From Mangrovicoccus sp. HB161399 (GTDB lineage: Bacteria; Pseudomonadota; Alphaproteobacteria; Rhodobacterales; Rhodobacteraceae), in assembly GCF_013184745.1 (NCBI RefSeq), contig NZ_JAATVU010000006.1, positions 106,982 to 170,981 of the forward strand: a stretch of DNA of 64,000 nucleotides, written 5' to 3'. The notes under the pieces were generated by a model. It saw only the letters and a program-made list of their open reading frames with translations. It had not been told where the DNA came from and did no database searches. This document shows, piece by piece, positions 19,333 through 28,651 of the stretch (within the stretch, counting starts at the first letter, position 1; each line of letters opens with the position of its first letter). Position numbers and translations under genes: made by a program.

Positions 19333-20256
19333 ATGAAGACAGATTCGGAAAACACGAATTTCAGCCTGCGCCAGCTGCGCGCCGTCCATGCAGTCTGGAC
19401 CGAGGGCAGCTTCGCCCGCGCCGCCGACCGGCTGGGCGTGGTGCCTTCGGCGCTGTCCGAAACCGTCCGCCAGCTGGAGGAACTGGCCGGAGGGCCGCTC
19501 TTCGACCGCCGCAGCCGCCCGCCGGAGCCGACGCCGCTGGGGCTGGGCTTCCTCGAGGAGACCCGCCCGCTGCTCGCCGCGCTCGACGGCGCGGTCCGGC
19601 ACATGCGCGCGCGCGCCCGCGGGCTGGAGGGACGCCTGCGGATCGGCGCGGCGCCTTCGGCGATCTCGCCGCTGGTTGCCCCGGCGCTGGCCGCCTTCCG
19701 CCGCCTGCATCCGGGCATCGCGGTCACGCTGCATGACGACATCGCCGAGACGCTGGCGCGGATGGTCGCCGAAGGCGGGCTCGACCTCGCGATCGCCGGG
19801 CGCGCGCGCAGTTCCCCCGAGCTGGAGCAGCGCGAGATCGGCGGCGATCCCTTCGTGCTGACCTGCCATGCCGACCACCCTTTCGCCGCTGCCGGCGCCC
19901 CTGTCGCCGTGGACCGGATCGACCCGGCCGAGCTGATCCATCTCAGCGCCGATACCGGCACGGCGCGGCTGCTGGCCGAATGCGCCGCCCTGCCCGGGCC
20001 GCTGAAATCCGGGCCGCTGCAGACCCATTCTACCATCGCCCAGCTCTGTCTCGTGCGCGCAGGCGCGGGCATCGCCATCCTGCCGCGGAATGCCGCCGAG
20101 CTGTTCGGCGATCCCGCGATCCGCCTCCTGCCGCTGGCCGGCCTGGCGCTGGACCGGCGGCTCTGCCTGATCCTGCCCAAGCGCCGCCTGCCCGCGCCGC
20201 CGGTCGAGGCCTTCCTCGCCGAACTCTCCCGGCGCGGCCTGAACGTCACCGGCTGA
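19333..20256 (+). CDS. LysR-family transcriptional regulator
   Basis: A 307-residue LysR protein with an N-terminal winged helix (LRQLRAVHAVWTEGSFARAA, SALSETVRQLE) and a periplasmic-binding-like effector domain. It is divergent from the ydiJ-like dehydrogenase with 65 bp between starts, so it probably controls that gene in response to its substrate (inferred). The ATG at 19333 is preceded closely by GGAAAG, a short spacing; an in-frame codon at 19297 would lengthen the N-terminus into the shared promoter and is less likely. Confidence 0.88.
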   Translation: MKTDSENTNFSLRQLRAVHAVWTEGSFARAADRLGVVPSALSETVRQLEELAGGPLFDRRSRPPEPTPLGLGFLEETRPLLAALDGAVRHMRARARGLEGRLRIGAAPSAISPLVAPALAAFRRLHPGIAVTLHDDIAETLARMVAEGGLDLAIAGRARSSPELEQREIGGDPFVLTCHADHPFAAAGAPVAVDRIDPAELIHLSADTGTARLLAECAALPGPLKSGPLQTHSTIAQLCLVRAGAGIAILPRNAAELFGDPAIRLLPLAGLALDRRLCLILPKRRLPAPPVEAFLAELSRRGLNVTG

Positions 20257-21276
20257 GTTCTGCGCACCGCCCCCGAGGTTGGGCAAAACCTACCCGTTTG
20301 AACAGGCGACGGCCGAAGGAAAAGCCCCGCGGCGCTTCCCGGAGCGGGCGCCCGGACCCAGTGCGGGCATGGGCAGCTGGCCTGCGAGCGCCAATGCCCG
20401 CGATCTCGGAAGGCCGAGGCGGACAAGGCGTTCGGAGCTCCGGCTTCGACCGGGCCGCGAGGCCACCTTTCCCGGGCCGAGACGAGGCCGCCCGCATCGT
20501 CCGCTGGCCCATTTCCGCGCGCCTGCGGCGCAACCCTTCTGTCCGGTGCCACGGTCAAAGCGCGCCGGACGGCAGCGCAGGCCATCATCCGCAGCTTGGC
20601 GCCCAGTCCGGCGCGGGGAGAGCCGGCGGACCGATCTTCTGCCCATCCCGCCGCAGCTGCCCAACCGGCCGACTTGCACGCGAACAGTGTCGGCGCGGGC
20701 GGATGCGCGCCTCCGGACCATCGGCATCTCGGGCAACCGCTGCCGGACCTCGCGGAGGCTTCGGCCGATGAACCGCAAGAACGCCCGGTGCCAGGCGCCG
20801 GAAACATCCGGCAGCCCCGCGCAGGTCCGGCACCGGCACACGTCCCGCGCCTCCGCCCCGGCAAACGGCCGCCGACGCAGGCGCCGCCACGGCATGCATG
20901 CGCTCCGCTGCCATTGCCGGGGCGGCGGGACAGGGCGTTCCGGAACATCGCGTGGCAAAGCTTCCCGTTGCCATCCCTGTGTCGCGGGTTTCCGGCAATC
21001 CGGGCCTTCCGGACAGCCGCTCAGCCCGGTCCTGGCGAGGATCCCGGGACCGGTCCGCATGCTGCCGCAGCGTTCTGTTCCGGCCCGGCGGCGATTGTCT
21101 CCCGCGGGCCAGGCATCGCCGCAACCGCGATGGCCGGACGGCCCCGCGCCGATGCGCCAGCCGCGCCCGCCCTGCCGCGCCGTGCCGCAGGGCCTGCACC
21201 CGCGCGGACCTCGACCGGCTGCGGCGCCGCTGCTAGATCCGTCGGGCGGGCCACGGTGGCGCCCGGAGGATAGCCG
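20257..21276. other. 1.0-kb GC-rich stretch with no recognisable gene
   Basis: Long open frames exist on both strands, but none gives a recognisable protein, has a convincing start, or shows hydrophobic or domain structure. Translations are dominated by Arg, Pro, Ala and Gly, as expected from non-coding GC-rich DNA. It could be a very decayed gene. I see no IS motifs of the type found at the right end. Confidence 0.45.
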
Positions 21277-22467
21277 ATGACAGCGATGCCTGCGCCGCCG
21301 CCGCGCCGCGCGATCCGCCTTGCCTTTCTCGGCGGCATCTGCGCGCATCTGCTGACCATCGGCATCGCGCGCTTCGCCTACACGCCGCTGCTGCCCGCGA
21401 TGCAGGCGGAGGCCGGGCTGACCCAGCAGGGCGCGGGGCTGCTCGGCGCGCTGATCTATGCGGGCTATCTTTCGGCCGTGCTGCTGCTGGCCGGACTGCG
21501 CGATCCCCGGCTGCGGCTCGGCGTGTTCCGGGCCTGCCTGGTCCTCGCCGTCCTCAGCACCGCGATGATGGGCCTGACCGCGCATCCCTGGCTCTGGGCC
21601 ATCTCGCGCTATCTCGGCGGGCTGAGCGGGGCGGGCGGCATGCTGCTGGCGGCCGAGTTCATCCTCGGCTGGCTCTGCCGCAACGGCGCGCGGCCCGACC
21701 TGGGCCCGCATTTCATGGGACTGGGCCTCGGCATCTGCCTCAGCGGGCTTGTGGTACTGCTGCTCGGCGGCAGCCTCGGCTGGGCCGGGCAATGGGGCGT
21801 CTTCGCCGTGCTCGCGGCCGTGCTGCTGCCCGCCGCCTGGATGCTGACGCCGGTGCCGGAACCGATGGCGCCTGCCGCGGCCGGGACGCATGCCCCCAGC
21901 CCCGCCCCCGGCGCGAGGCGCTGGTTCTGGCTCTTCGGCGCGGGCTATCTCGCGGCCGGCTGGGGCTATGCGGTCGGCGCCACGTTCTGCGTCGACATCC
22001 TCGCGGCGGGCGGCCATGGCGGCGGCACGGCTGCGGCAGCCTGGATCGTGCTCGGCCTCGCCAATGCGGCAGGTGCCATGGCCGGCTCGGTCGTCTCGCG
22101 CTGGTACGGGCTGATGCCGGTGCTGTTCGGCGCCATGGCGCTGCAGGCGCTGTCGCTGGCCGGGCTGGCCGCTGGGGGCGGGATCGTCTTCGCCTATCTC
22201 TCGGCCATCGTCTTCGGCGCCGCCTTCGTCGTGGTCGTGGCGCTGTCGCTGCTGCTCGCCGGGCTGCGCATGCCGGGCGCCTCCGGGCAGGCGATGGCGC
22301 GGATGACCCTGCTCTACGGCACCGGCCAGATCCTCGGACCCCTGGCCACGGCAGAGCTGGCGGGGCGGAGCGGCGGCTATGCGCTGCCGCTCCTCGTGTC
22401 GGCGGGCCTCACTGCGCTCGGCCTCGCCGCGATGGCGGCGGCGGGCGGGCGGCAGGACCCGGGCTGA
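21277..22467 (+). CDS. YbfB/YjiJ-type MFS permease
   Basis: A 396-residue, strongly hydrophobic protein with about 12 membrane spans. The N-terminal signature (GIARFAYTPLLPAMQAEAGL) is that of the YbfB/YjiJ family of major facilitator permeases, whose substrates are mostly unknown; a central hydrophilic loop around residue 205-220 separates the two halves. GGAGG lies 7 bases before the ATG. It converges on the RidA gene with a gap of only 7 bp. Confidence 0.85.
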   Translation: MTAMPAPPPRRAIRLAFLGGICAHLLTIGIARFAYTPLLPAMQAEAGLTQQGAGLLGALIYAGYLSAVLLLAGLRDPRLRLGVFRACLVLAVLSTAMMGLTAHPWLWAISRYLGGLSGAGGMLLAAEFILGWLCRNGARPDLGPHFMGLGLGICLSGLVVLLLGGSLGWAGQWGVFAVLAAVLLPAAWMLTPVPEPMAPAAAGTHAPSPAPGARRWFWLFGAGYLAAGWGYAVGATFCVDILAAGGHGGGTAAAAWIVLGLANAAGAMAGSVVSRWYGLMPVLFGAMALQALSLAGLAAGGGIVFAYLSAIVFGAAFVVVVALSLLLAGLRMPGASGQAMARMTLLYGTGQILGPLATAELAGRSGGYALPLLVSAGLTALGLAAMAAAGGRQDPG

Positions 22468-22474
22468 GCGTGGC

Positions 22475-22822
22475 TCAGCCCTCGATCAGTGCCGCGGTGA
22501 CGATCACCTCGACCTTCAGCACGTCGCGGGCAAGCTTCGCTTCGCCGCAGGCCCGCGCCGGAGCATGGCCCTCGGGCACCCAGGCATCCCAGACCGCGTT
22601 CATCTCGTCGAAATCCTTCATGTCGGCGAGCCAGACGATGGCCTGGAGGATGTGCTCGCGGCTGGAACCTGCTTCCTTCAGCAGGGCATCGACCCGCGAC
22701 AGGCAGTCCTCGGTCTGCGCGGTCACGGTCTCGCCCGCGCCGACCTGGCCGCACAGATAGACCGTGCCGTTGTGCTTGACGATCTTGCTCATCCGAGCGC
22801 CGGTATGGTGACGTTCGATCAT
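22475..22822 (-). CDS. RidA/YjgF/YER057c-family protein
   Basis: A 115-residue single-domain protein of the RidA family, whose founding member hydrolyses reactive enamine/imine intermediates made by PLP enzymes; other members act in catabolic pathways. Visible features are the family N-terminal strand ([14 protein letters not shown]), the Arg in [15 protein letters not shown] near the trimer active site, and [12 protein letters not shown] at the end. The canonical Arg is displaced in sequence context from RidA proper, so imine hydrolysis is not assured. The ATG at 22822 follows AAAGGACC; upstream in-frame extensions lack a ribosome site. Confidence 0.85.
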   Translation of the reverse strand: MIERHHTGARMSKIVKHNGTVYLCGQVGAGETVTAQTEDCLSRVDALLKEAGSSREHILQAIVWLADMKDFDEMNAVWDAWVPEGHAPARACGEAKLARDVLKVEVIVTAALIEG

Positions 22823-23590
22823 CGGAGAGGTCCTTTCCCGTTCCATGGTTCCGGCCCGCAGATAGCAGCCCTCCCGCCCGGCCGGTAGTGCGGCGATGGC
22901 GCGGGCCGGCTGGCGATGATGCCGGAAGATGCCGCAGGTCCAGAGCTGTGCGAGCGGCCCGGCACCTCCATCGCTTTGCCTGCAGGCGCTGCTGCGCGGG
23001 CGGATGGATGCCGAGGCGGCGATGGCCCGGGCGGCCTTCTGCGGGAGGCAGCTGGACATCCTCGATCATCGTCGCTTGCCGCGGCCCGGATCGGGTCGTG
23101 GTCCGCGTATCCCGCCTCGGGACATGCCGGGCCTGGCCGGAGCGCAATGCCATCCGGCCCCCGTCCCTCAGGCAGTACCCGCCGAGATCTGGGGAGCTTG
23201 CGCCATGACCCTAGGGTAGATCGACGAAGGTATCTTGGGATCCTTGGGCCGCCCCGTCGCCGCGGACGCGGAGCGTGACGCGGCAAGCGCGCCCGTTCGC
23301 GTGCCAAGGCGAGGGAGTGCCCGAGCCCGCCAGTCCGGCCTTCGCCGTGACCCCTGGCGACAGCAAGCCTCCGCGGGGTGAAGGATAGCCCGGCCCGGAA
23401 CACCGCAGGGGCCGGGAAAGGCGGCGGGCCCTGCCCGTTCCCCGGACGACCGTGTCGGCGGACCCGTGGCCGAGGAGACCGGCAGGCTGCCTGCGGCCCG
23501 GGCCATGCAGTCCGGCATCAATCCTGCCACCGCCCCCGGAAGAACCAGGCTGCCGGGGCAGGATCGTGCCACACCAGCTTCGGGACGCCG
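22823..23590. other. 768-bp GC-rich stretch with no recognisable gene
   Basis: Both flanking genes are on the minus strand, so part of this is the promoter of the RidA gene. Open frames in it have no recognisable products. It contains a perfect 10-bp palindrome ACCCTAGGGT at 23208-23217. Like 20257-21276, it may be a decayed locus. Confidence 0.4.
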
Positions 23591-25258
23591 TCAGATATGG
23601 AAGGACACGCCCTCGTCCGCAAAGCCGCCGCCGAGCGCGAAGACCGTGCCGTCCGCGCGCCAGCAGGCCGCGCCGGTCATCACGCCCTCGGGCCCGAAGC
23701 CGATCGCGTTCATGCCGCCGCCGATATGCGGGACGATCCTGACATCGTGGCCCTTGGCGCGCAGCGCCTCGGCGTGGTGCTGGTAGGCCGGTTCCAGCTC
23801 GACATGCGCGCCCTCGGTCCAGATCCGCGGCGCCTCGACCGCCTGCTGCACGCTCATGCCGTGCTCGATCAGGTTCAGGATCGCCTGCATCGCCGAGGGG
23901 AAGATCCGCAGCGCGCCGGGCAGGCCAAGCGCGAAGCGCGGCTTGCCGTCCTTCAGCACGATCATCGGCGCCATCGAGGTCGGCACCCGCTTGCCCGGCG
24001 CGATCGACAGCGCCTTCCCGGGGTGCGGATCGAAATTGTACATGTAGTTGTTCGGGATGATCCCGGTCTCCGGCACCATGAAGCGCGCGCCGAAGAGCCC
24101 GTTGATCGTGTGCGTCGCCGACACGATCATGCCGTCGCCATCGGCCACGGTGATATGGGTGGTGTTGTTGCTTTCGTAGCCCGGCGGCACCTCGCCCGTC
24201 CCGCCAGCCCCGCGCATCCGCGCGCGGCAGGCCTCGCCATAGGCCTTGGAGACGAGCTTTTCCACCGGGATGTCGACGAAATCGGGGTCGCCCGAGGCCG
24301 CGCGGCGGTCCTCGAAGCCGATCCGGATCGCCTCGGCCACCAGATGCAGCCGCTCCGCGGAATCGAAGCCCATCGCCGCCAGGTCGTAGCCTTCGAGGAT
24401 GTTCAGCATCTGCGCGACATGCACGCCCGAGGAGGCGGGCGGCGGCGGGCCGACGATGTCATGGCCACGGTAGCTGCCGAAGATCGCGTCGCGCTCGCGC
24501 GCCTCGTAGCCCGACAGATCCGCCATCGAGACCAGGCCCTCCGAGGCCCCGTCCTGCGCCAGCCGGTCGGTCAGCGCCTGCCCCAGCGCACCGCCATGCA
24601 GCGCCTCCGCCCCCTCGCGCGCGATCAGCCGCAGGCTTTCTGCATAGTCGCCCTGCACGATCCGGTCGCCCGCCTTCGCGGGCGTGCCGCCGGGCAGGAA
24701 GATCGCCGAGATCACCGGGTCGCGGATCATGTCGGCGGCGTGGCGCTCGATGTTCGAGCTCAGGTAGTGCGTCGCGCGGAAGCCCTCGGCGGCCCAGCGG
24801 ATCGCCGGGGCGATGACATCGGCGAAGGGCAGCGCGCCATGGGCGGCATGCATGGCACACCAGCCGCGCAGGTTGCCGGGCACCGCCACAGAAGCCGGGC
24901 CCACCAGGTTGCGTCGGCCGTCGGTCTCCATGTAGTCGGGCAGATTGTCGGAGACCGGGCGGAACTGGTCGGCCCGCGCCGCCGCGGGCGCCTGCGAGAG
25001 GCAGTCATAGACGGTGTGCCGCCCGTCGGGCAGGCGCAGATGCGCGACGCCCCCGCCCGCGATGCCGACCATCATCGGTTCCACCACGGTGAGCGCCAGA
25101 AGCGCCGCGACCGCGGCATCGACCGCGTTCCCGCCGAGCGCCAGCATCTCCTGGCCAGCTGCGGAACCCAGCGGATGGTTGGTCACGACGACGCCGCGCG
25201 CCGCGGAGGCAGGCATCTTGCGGCAGGCGAAAGGCAGCGGGAGGGGGGCGGAGGTCAT
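23591..25258 (-). CDS. Gamma-glutamyltransferase-family Ntn hydrolase lacking a signal peptide
   Basis: A 555-residue member of the gamma-glutamyltranspeptidase family. These precursors cut themselves before a Thr; here ESNNTTHITVAD holds the nucleophile (about Thr366), and the substrate pocket motifs GGGVAHL and SSGVHVAQML are present. Processed subunits would be about 365 and 190 residues. Classical GGT is periplasmic, but this protein begins MTSAPLPLPFACRKMPASAA with no hydrophobic signal, so it is predicted cytoplasmic. Many such proteins in Rhodobacterales are probably amide or acylase hydrolases rather than glutathione-degrading GGT. The start is the ATG at 25258 behind a weak AGAAGA site. 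It is divergent from the TRAP operon. Confidence 0.88.
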   Translation of the reverse strand: MTSAPLPLPFACRKMPASAARGVVVTNHPLGSAAGQEMLALGGNAVDAAVAALLALTVVEPMMVGIAGGGVAHLRLPDGRHTVYDCLSQAPAAARADQFRPVSDNLPDYMETDGRRNLVGPASVAVPGNLRGWCAMHAAHGALPFADVIAPAIRWAAEGFRATHYLSSNIERHAADMIRDPVISAIFLPGGTPAKAGDRIVQGDYAESLRLIAREGAEALHGGALGQALTDRLAQDGASEGLVSMADLSGYEARERDAIFGSYRGHDIVGPPPPASSGVHVAQMLNILEGYDLAAMGFDSAERLHLVAEAIRIGFEDRRAASGDPDFVDIPVEKLVSKAYGEACRARMRGAGGTGEVPPGYESNNTTHITVADGDGMIVSATHTINGLFGARFMVPETGIIPNNYMYNFDPHPGKALSIAPGKRVPTSMAPMIVLKDGKPRFALGLPGALRIFPSAMQAILNLIEHGMSVQQAVEAPRIWTEGAHVELEPAYQHHAEALRAKGHDVRIVPHIGGGMNAIGFGPEGVMTGAACWRADGTVFALGGGFADEGVSFHI

Positions 25259-25735
25259 CTGGATCGTCTTCTTCTTCCGGCGGTCACCGGCACCCGCACC
25301 TGCCCCTCGCGGACAGGACCGGGAGTCCGGCCATGCATTGCCACATGAAAATGTGGTTTCGGGCAAATTAGCCGCGACCCCGGCAGAGGTCACGGAAAAA
25401 TCTGACGCAGCCAGCAGCCTGCCGCCAGATGCGCTTCCGGCTGCCCGGATTCCCGGCATGGACGTGGCAAACCCGCCTGCAACCATGCCCGGATCGGGGT
25501 TATGGATGAATTTTCAGGCAATCTATATGACCGATCGCTCAGTTTTTCGCCTACCGGGCGTGCATAACCCGCGAATCTTGACCTCACGGCTGCTTTGCCA
25601 TGGACAGGCATCACATAAATGACCGATCAGTCACTCATGATTGCACGTTCGGTCAAAACTGCACGACAGACGCAGCCGCCGATGCAGCCGCCACCAGACG
25701 CCCCGGCACGGTCCGGGCCCAAGAGGAGACATCAG
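25259..25735. promoter_or_regulatory. Divergent control region with three TGACCGA half-sites
   Basis: This 477-bp stretch separates the GGT-family gene from the TRAP operon. It is more AT-rich than the genes and carries TGACCGA at 25528-25534 and 25620-25626 and its complement TCGGTCA at 25649-25655. The last two form an inverted repeat with 22 bases between arms. They are candidate operators for a regulator not encoded nearby. The open frame starting at 25619 is in frame with the binding protein but would place an unlikely leader before the signal peptide. Confidence 0.45.
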
Positions 25736-26731
25736 ATGGCCCTTGCAGCCAAACTTGCCAAGCTCGCCGCCGGCGCCGCCCTCGGTGCCATGCTGGCCCT
25801 GCCCGCCGCCGCGCGCGACATCAAGATCGGCCATTTCGGCACGCCCGGCACGCCCTTCGACGACGGCGTCGAGTACTTCATCTCGAAGGTGGACGAACTG
25901 TCCGGCGGCCGCATGACCGTCAAGAACTTCCCCTCGGGCCAGCTCGGCAACGAGGCGCAGCAGATCGGCGCGCTGCAGGGCGGGCTGCAGGAGATGCTGA
26001 TCACCTCCTCCACGAACCTGATCAAGTACAACGAGCTGTTCCAGGTCATCGACCTGCCCTTCGCCTTCGCCGACGACGCCGCCACCGACAAGGTTCTGCT
26101 GGGCGACCTGGGCAAGGAAATGCTGGCCGGGCTCGACGGCTCGGGCATGCACGGGCTGATGTACATGGACAACGGCTTCCGCGACCTGTCGAACTCCAAG
26201 CACCCGATCGAGAGCCTCGCGGACTTCAAGGGCCTGACCTTCCGCGTCATCGGCGCCCCGGTCTTCATCGACACCTTCTCGGCGCTCGGCGCGAACCCGG
26301 TGCCGATGCCCTTCCCCGAGGTCTACACCGCGCTGGAAACCGGCACCGTCGACGGCCAGGACAACCCGCTGCTGACCGTGCGCGACATGAACTTCTACGA
26401 AGTGCAGGACTACCTGACCACCTCGAAGCACGCATATTCGACCCTGGTCATGCTGGTCAGCCAGCCCTGGTGGAACAGCCTGTCCGACGAGGACAAGGGT
26501 ATCCTGCAGGAAGCCGCCGACCGCACCGCCGTGGAAAACCGCAAGGTGATGCGCGCCGCCGTGGCCGATGCCAAGGCCTTCCTCGCAGACGAGGCCGGGC
26601 TGCAGATCTCGGAATTCTCGCCCGAGGCGCTGGAGGAGATCCGTGCAGCCGTCGCGCCGGTCACCGAGAAGCTGCTGACCGACAAGACCCGCCCGCTCTA
26701 CGAGAAGATGCAGGCCGTCCTCGCCGAGTGA
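25736..26731 (+). CDS. TRAP transporter solute-binding protein (DctP family)
   Basis: A 331-residue periplasmic binding protein. The ATG at 25736 follows GAGGAG and starts a Sec signal peptide (AAGAALGAMLALPAAA before RDIKIGHF). The fold-specific arginine that holds the substrate carboxylate is in the FKGLTFRVIG segment, and the PMPFPEVYTALETGTVDGQDNP signature is that of the DctP family. It delivers an organic acid to the QM membrane pair encoded next. The substrate cannot be read from sequence. Confidence 0.93.
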   Translation: MALAAKLAKLAAGAALGAMLALPAAARDIKIGHFGTPGTPFDDGVEYFISKVDELSGGRMTVKNFPSGQLGNEAQQIGALQGGLQEMLITSSTNLIKYNELFQVIDLPFAFADDAATDKVLLGDLGKEMLAGLDGSGMHGLMYMDNGFRDLSNSKHPIESLADFKGLTFRVIGAPVFIDTFSALGANPVPMPFPEVYTALETGTVDGQDNPLLTVRDMNFYEVQDYLTTSKHAYSTLVMLVSQPWWNSLSDEDKGILQEAADRTAVENRKVMRAAVADAKAFLADEAGLQISEFSPEALEEIRAAVAPVTEKLLTDKTRPLYEKMQAVLAE

Positions 26732-26741
26732 TCCGACAAAC

Positions 26742-26765
26742 GGGACCGGCCGCCCCGCCGGTCCC
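26742..26765 (+). terminator. Hairpin between dctP- and dctQ-type genes
   Basis: GGGACCGGC pairs with GCCGGTCCC (9 bp) across six bases, followed by GCCTTTCC. It probably acts as a partial terminator or RNA-stabilising hairpin, giving more binding protein than permease. Confidence 0.6.
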
Positions 26766-26786
26766 GCCTTTCCAGGGAGCCCCCCG

Positions 26787-27296
26787 ATGCCCGTGCTGCG
26801 CCTCGCCGAGAAATGCCTCGAAGCGCTCGTCGCCCTCCTGCTCTTCGTTCTGGTGGCGATGGTCTTCACCAATGTCATGCTGCGCTTCTTCCTCAATTCC
26901 GGCATCGTCGTGACCGAGGAACTGTCGCGCATCGCGCTGAGCATCCTGATCTTTTCCGGTGCCGTCCTCGCGCTGATCCAGCAGCGCCACATCGCCATGA
27001 CGCTGGTCGTCGACCGCCTGCCCGAAGTGCTGCGCAAGGCGCTGGTCCTGCTGACCGGCGCGGTCATGCTCTACGGCAACTGGCTGCTGGCCAAGGGCGC
27101 GTGGATGCAGGCCAAGCTGAACTTCTCGGCGTCCTATCCGATCTCCGGCCTGCCCTCGGCGACGATCTATGTCGTGGCGACGCTGGCAGGCGCCGCGCTG
27201 GCCGCCGTGGTGGCGGTGCGGATGGCGCTGATCCTCTCGGGCCGGATGCCCTCCGCCCGCTTCTTCCAGGCGGCTTCGGCCGATATCGCGGAGTGA
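26787..27296 (+). CDS. TRAP transporter small permease (DctQ family)
   Basis: A 169-residue protein with four predicted membrane helices (starting about residues 13, 50, 88 and 130). The VFTNVMLRFFLNSGIVVTEELSR stretch, with an Arg-Phe pair before a short loop and the EEL(S/A)R motif, is typical of the Q subunit. GGGAG precedes the ATG. It forms the complex with the large subunit encoded 8 bp downstream. Confidence 0.9.
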   Translation: MPVLRLAEKCLEALVALLLFVLVAMVFTNVMLRFFLNSGIVVTEELSRIALSILIFSGAVLALIQQRHIAMTLVVDRLPEVLRKALVLLTGAVMLYGNWLLAKGAWMQAKLNFSASYPISGLPSATIYVVATLAGAALAAVVAVRMALILSGRMPSARFFQAASADIAE

Positions 27297-27303
27297 CCGC
27301 CCC

Positions 27304-28581
27304 GTGACCTTCGTCATCTTCCTTTCCGTCCTGATCCTCGGCATCGTCGCGGGCCTGCCCATCGCCTGGGCGCTGATCGCCTGCGGCATCGCGCTGATGC
27401 TGCATCTGGACTATTTCAACGCCCAGATCGTCGCCCAGAACATGATCCTGGGCACCGACAACTTCATCCTGCTGGCGATCCCATTCTTCATCCTCGCGGG
27501 CGAGCTGATGAACCGCGGCGGGCTGTCGCGGCGGATCATCGAGGTCGCGATGTCGGCCTTCGGCCATGTCAACGGCGGGCTGGGCTACGTTGCCATCGCC
27601 GCCTCGCTGGTGATGGCCTCGCTCTCGGGCTCGGCAATCGCCGACAGCGCCGCGCTGGCCGCGATCCTGATCCCGATGATGAAGCTCGGCAACTATCCCG
27701 AGGGGCCCTCGGGCGGGCTGCTGGCCGCGGGCGGCGTGATCGCCCCGGTCATCCCGCCCTCGATCGCGCTCGTGGTCTTCGGCGCCATCGCCAACATCTC
27801 GATCAGCGGGCTCTTCATGGCCGCCATCGTGCCGGGCGCGCTGATGGCGCTGTCGCTGGTGCTGGCCTGGCGCTACGTCTCGCGCGGCGGCGGATTCGCC
27901 ACGCTGGAGAAGAAGAGCCGCGCCGAGACCCTGCGCGCGCTCTGGCTGGCGATCCCGGCGCTGGTCCTGCCCGTCGTCGTCATCGGCGGGCTGCGCGCGG
28001 GCGTCTTCACCCCCACCGAGGCCGCGGTGATGGCCGCTGTCTATGCCGCCGCCGTCGGCGCCTTCGTCTACCGCGAGCTGACCGCGAAGGCCTTCTACGA
28101 GGCGCTGGTCGAGGCGGGCAAGACTTCCGCCGTGGTAATGTTCCTCGTCGGCACCTCGATGGTCTCGGCCTGGCTGATCACCATCGCCAACCTGCCCGAC
28201 CAGGTGATCGCGTTCCTGTCGCCCTTCCTCGGCGCGCCGCGGCTGCTGGTCGGCATGGTCGTGCTGCTGACGCTGCTTCTGGGCATGGTGCTCGACTTCA
28301 CGCCGCTCAGCCTGATCCTGATGCCGATCGTCATCCCGCTGGCCAAGGCGGCTGGCATCGACCTGACCTATTTCGGCGTGGTCTTCACCATTGCCGGGGC
28401 GCTCGGGATGCTGACCCCGCCGGTCGGCAACGTGCTGAACGTGGTGGCGGGCGTGGGCCAGGTGCGGCTCGACCGGATCATGACCGGCGTGCTGCCCTTC
28501 CTCTTCGCCGAGATTGCCGTTCTGGTGCTGCTGGTGCTCTTCCCCGGCATCGTGACCGTGCCGCTCGGCCTGCTGCGCTGA
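27304..28581 (+). CDS. TRAP transporter large permease (DctM family)
   Basis: A 425-residue protein with about 12-13 membrane segments and DctM signatures (AIPFFILAGELMNRGGLSRR, SGSAIADSAALAAILIPMM, GGVIAPVIPPSIALVVFG, MLTPPVGNVLNV). It couples sodium or proton entry to uptake. The start is a GTG at 27304, eight bases after the previous stop region, with translational coupling likely. It ends just before a bidirectional terminator. Confidence 0.93.
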   Translation: MTFVIFLSVLILGIVAGLPIAWALIACGIALMLHLDYFNAQIVAQNMILGTDNFILLAIPFFILAGELMNRGGLSRRIIEVAMSAFGHVNGGLGYVAIAASLVMASLSGSAIADSAALAAILIPMMKLGNYPEGPSGGLLAAGGVIAPVIPPSIALVVFGAIANISISGLFMAAIVPGALMALSLVLAWRYVSRGGGFATLEKKSRAETLRALWLAIPALVLPVVVIGGLRAGVFTPTEAAVMAAVYAAAVGAFVYRELTAKAFYEALVEAGKTSAVVMFLVGTSMVSAWLITIANLPDQVIAFLSPFLGAPRLLVGMVVLLTLLLGMVLDFTPLSLILMPIVIPLAKAAGIDLTYFGVVFTIAGALGMLTPPVGNVLNVVAGVGQVRLDRIMTGVLPFLFAEIAVLVLLVLFPGIVTVPLGLLR

Positions 28582-28601
28582 TCCCTCCAAGGCGCAGCAA
28601 G

Positions 28602-28633
28602 AAGGCCGCCATTCCCGCGAATGGCGGCCTTTT
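28602..28633. terminator. Bidirectional terminator between TRAP operon and kinase operon
   Basis: AAGGCCGCCATT pairs perfectly with AATGGCGGCCTT (12 bp) across CCCGCG. T-rich tails occur on both strands, so it can stop both convergent operons. Confidence 0.88.
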
Positions 28634-28651
28634 CCGTTCGGGGGAAGGCTG

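Noticed and set aside
20290..22017. 575-residue minus-strand frame through the 20.3-21.3 kb gap into the MFS gene
   Set aside because: It overlaps the MFS permease by over 700 bp and gives no recognisable product, so it does not fill the gap.
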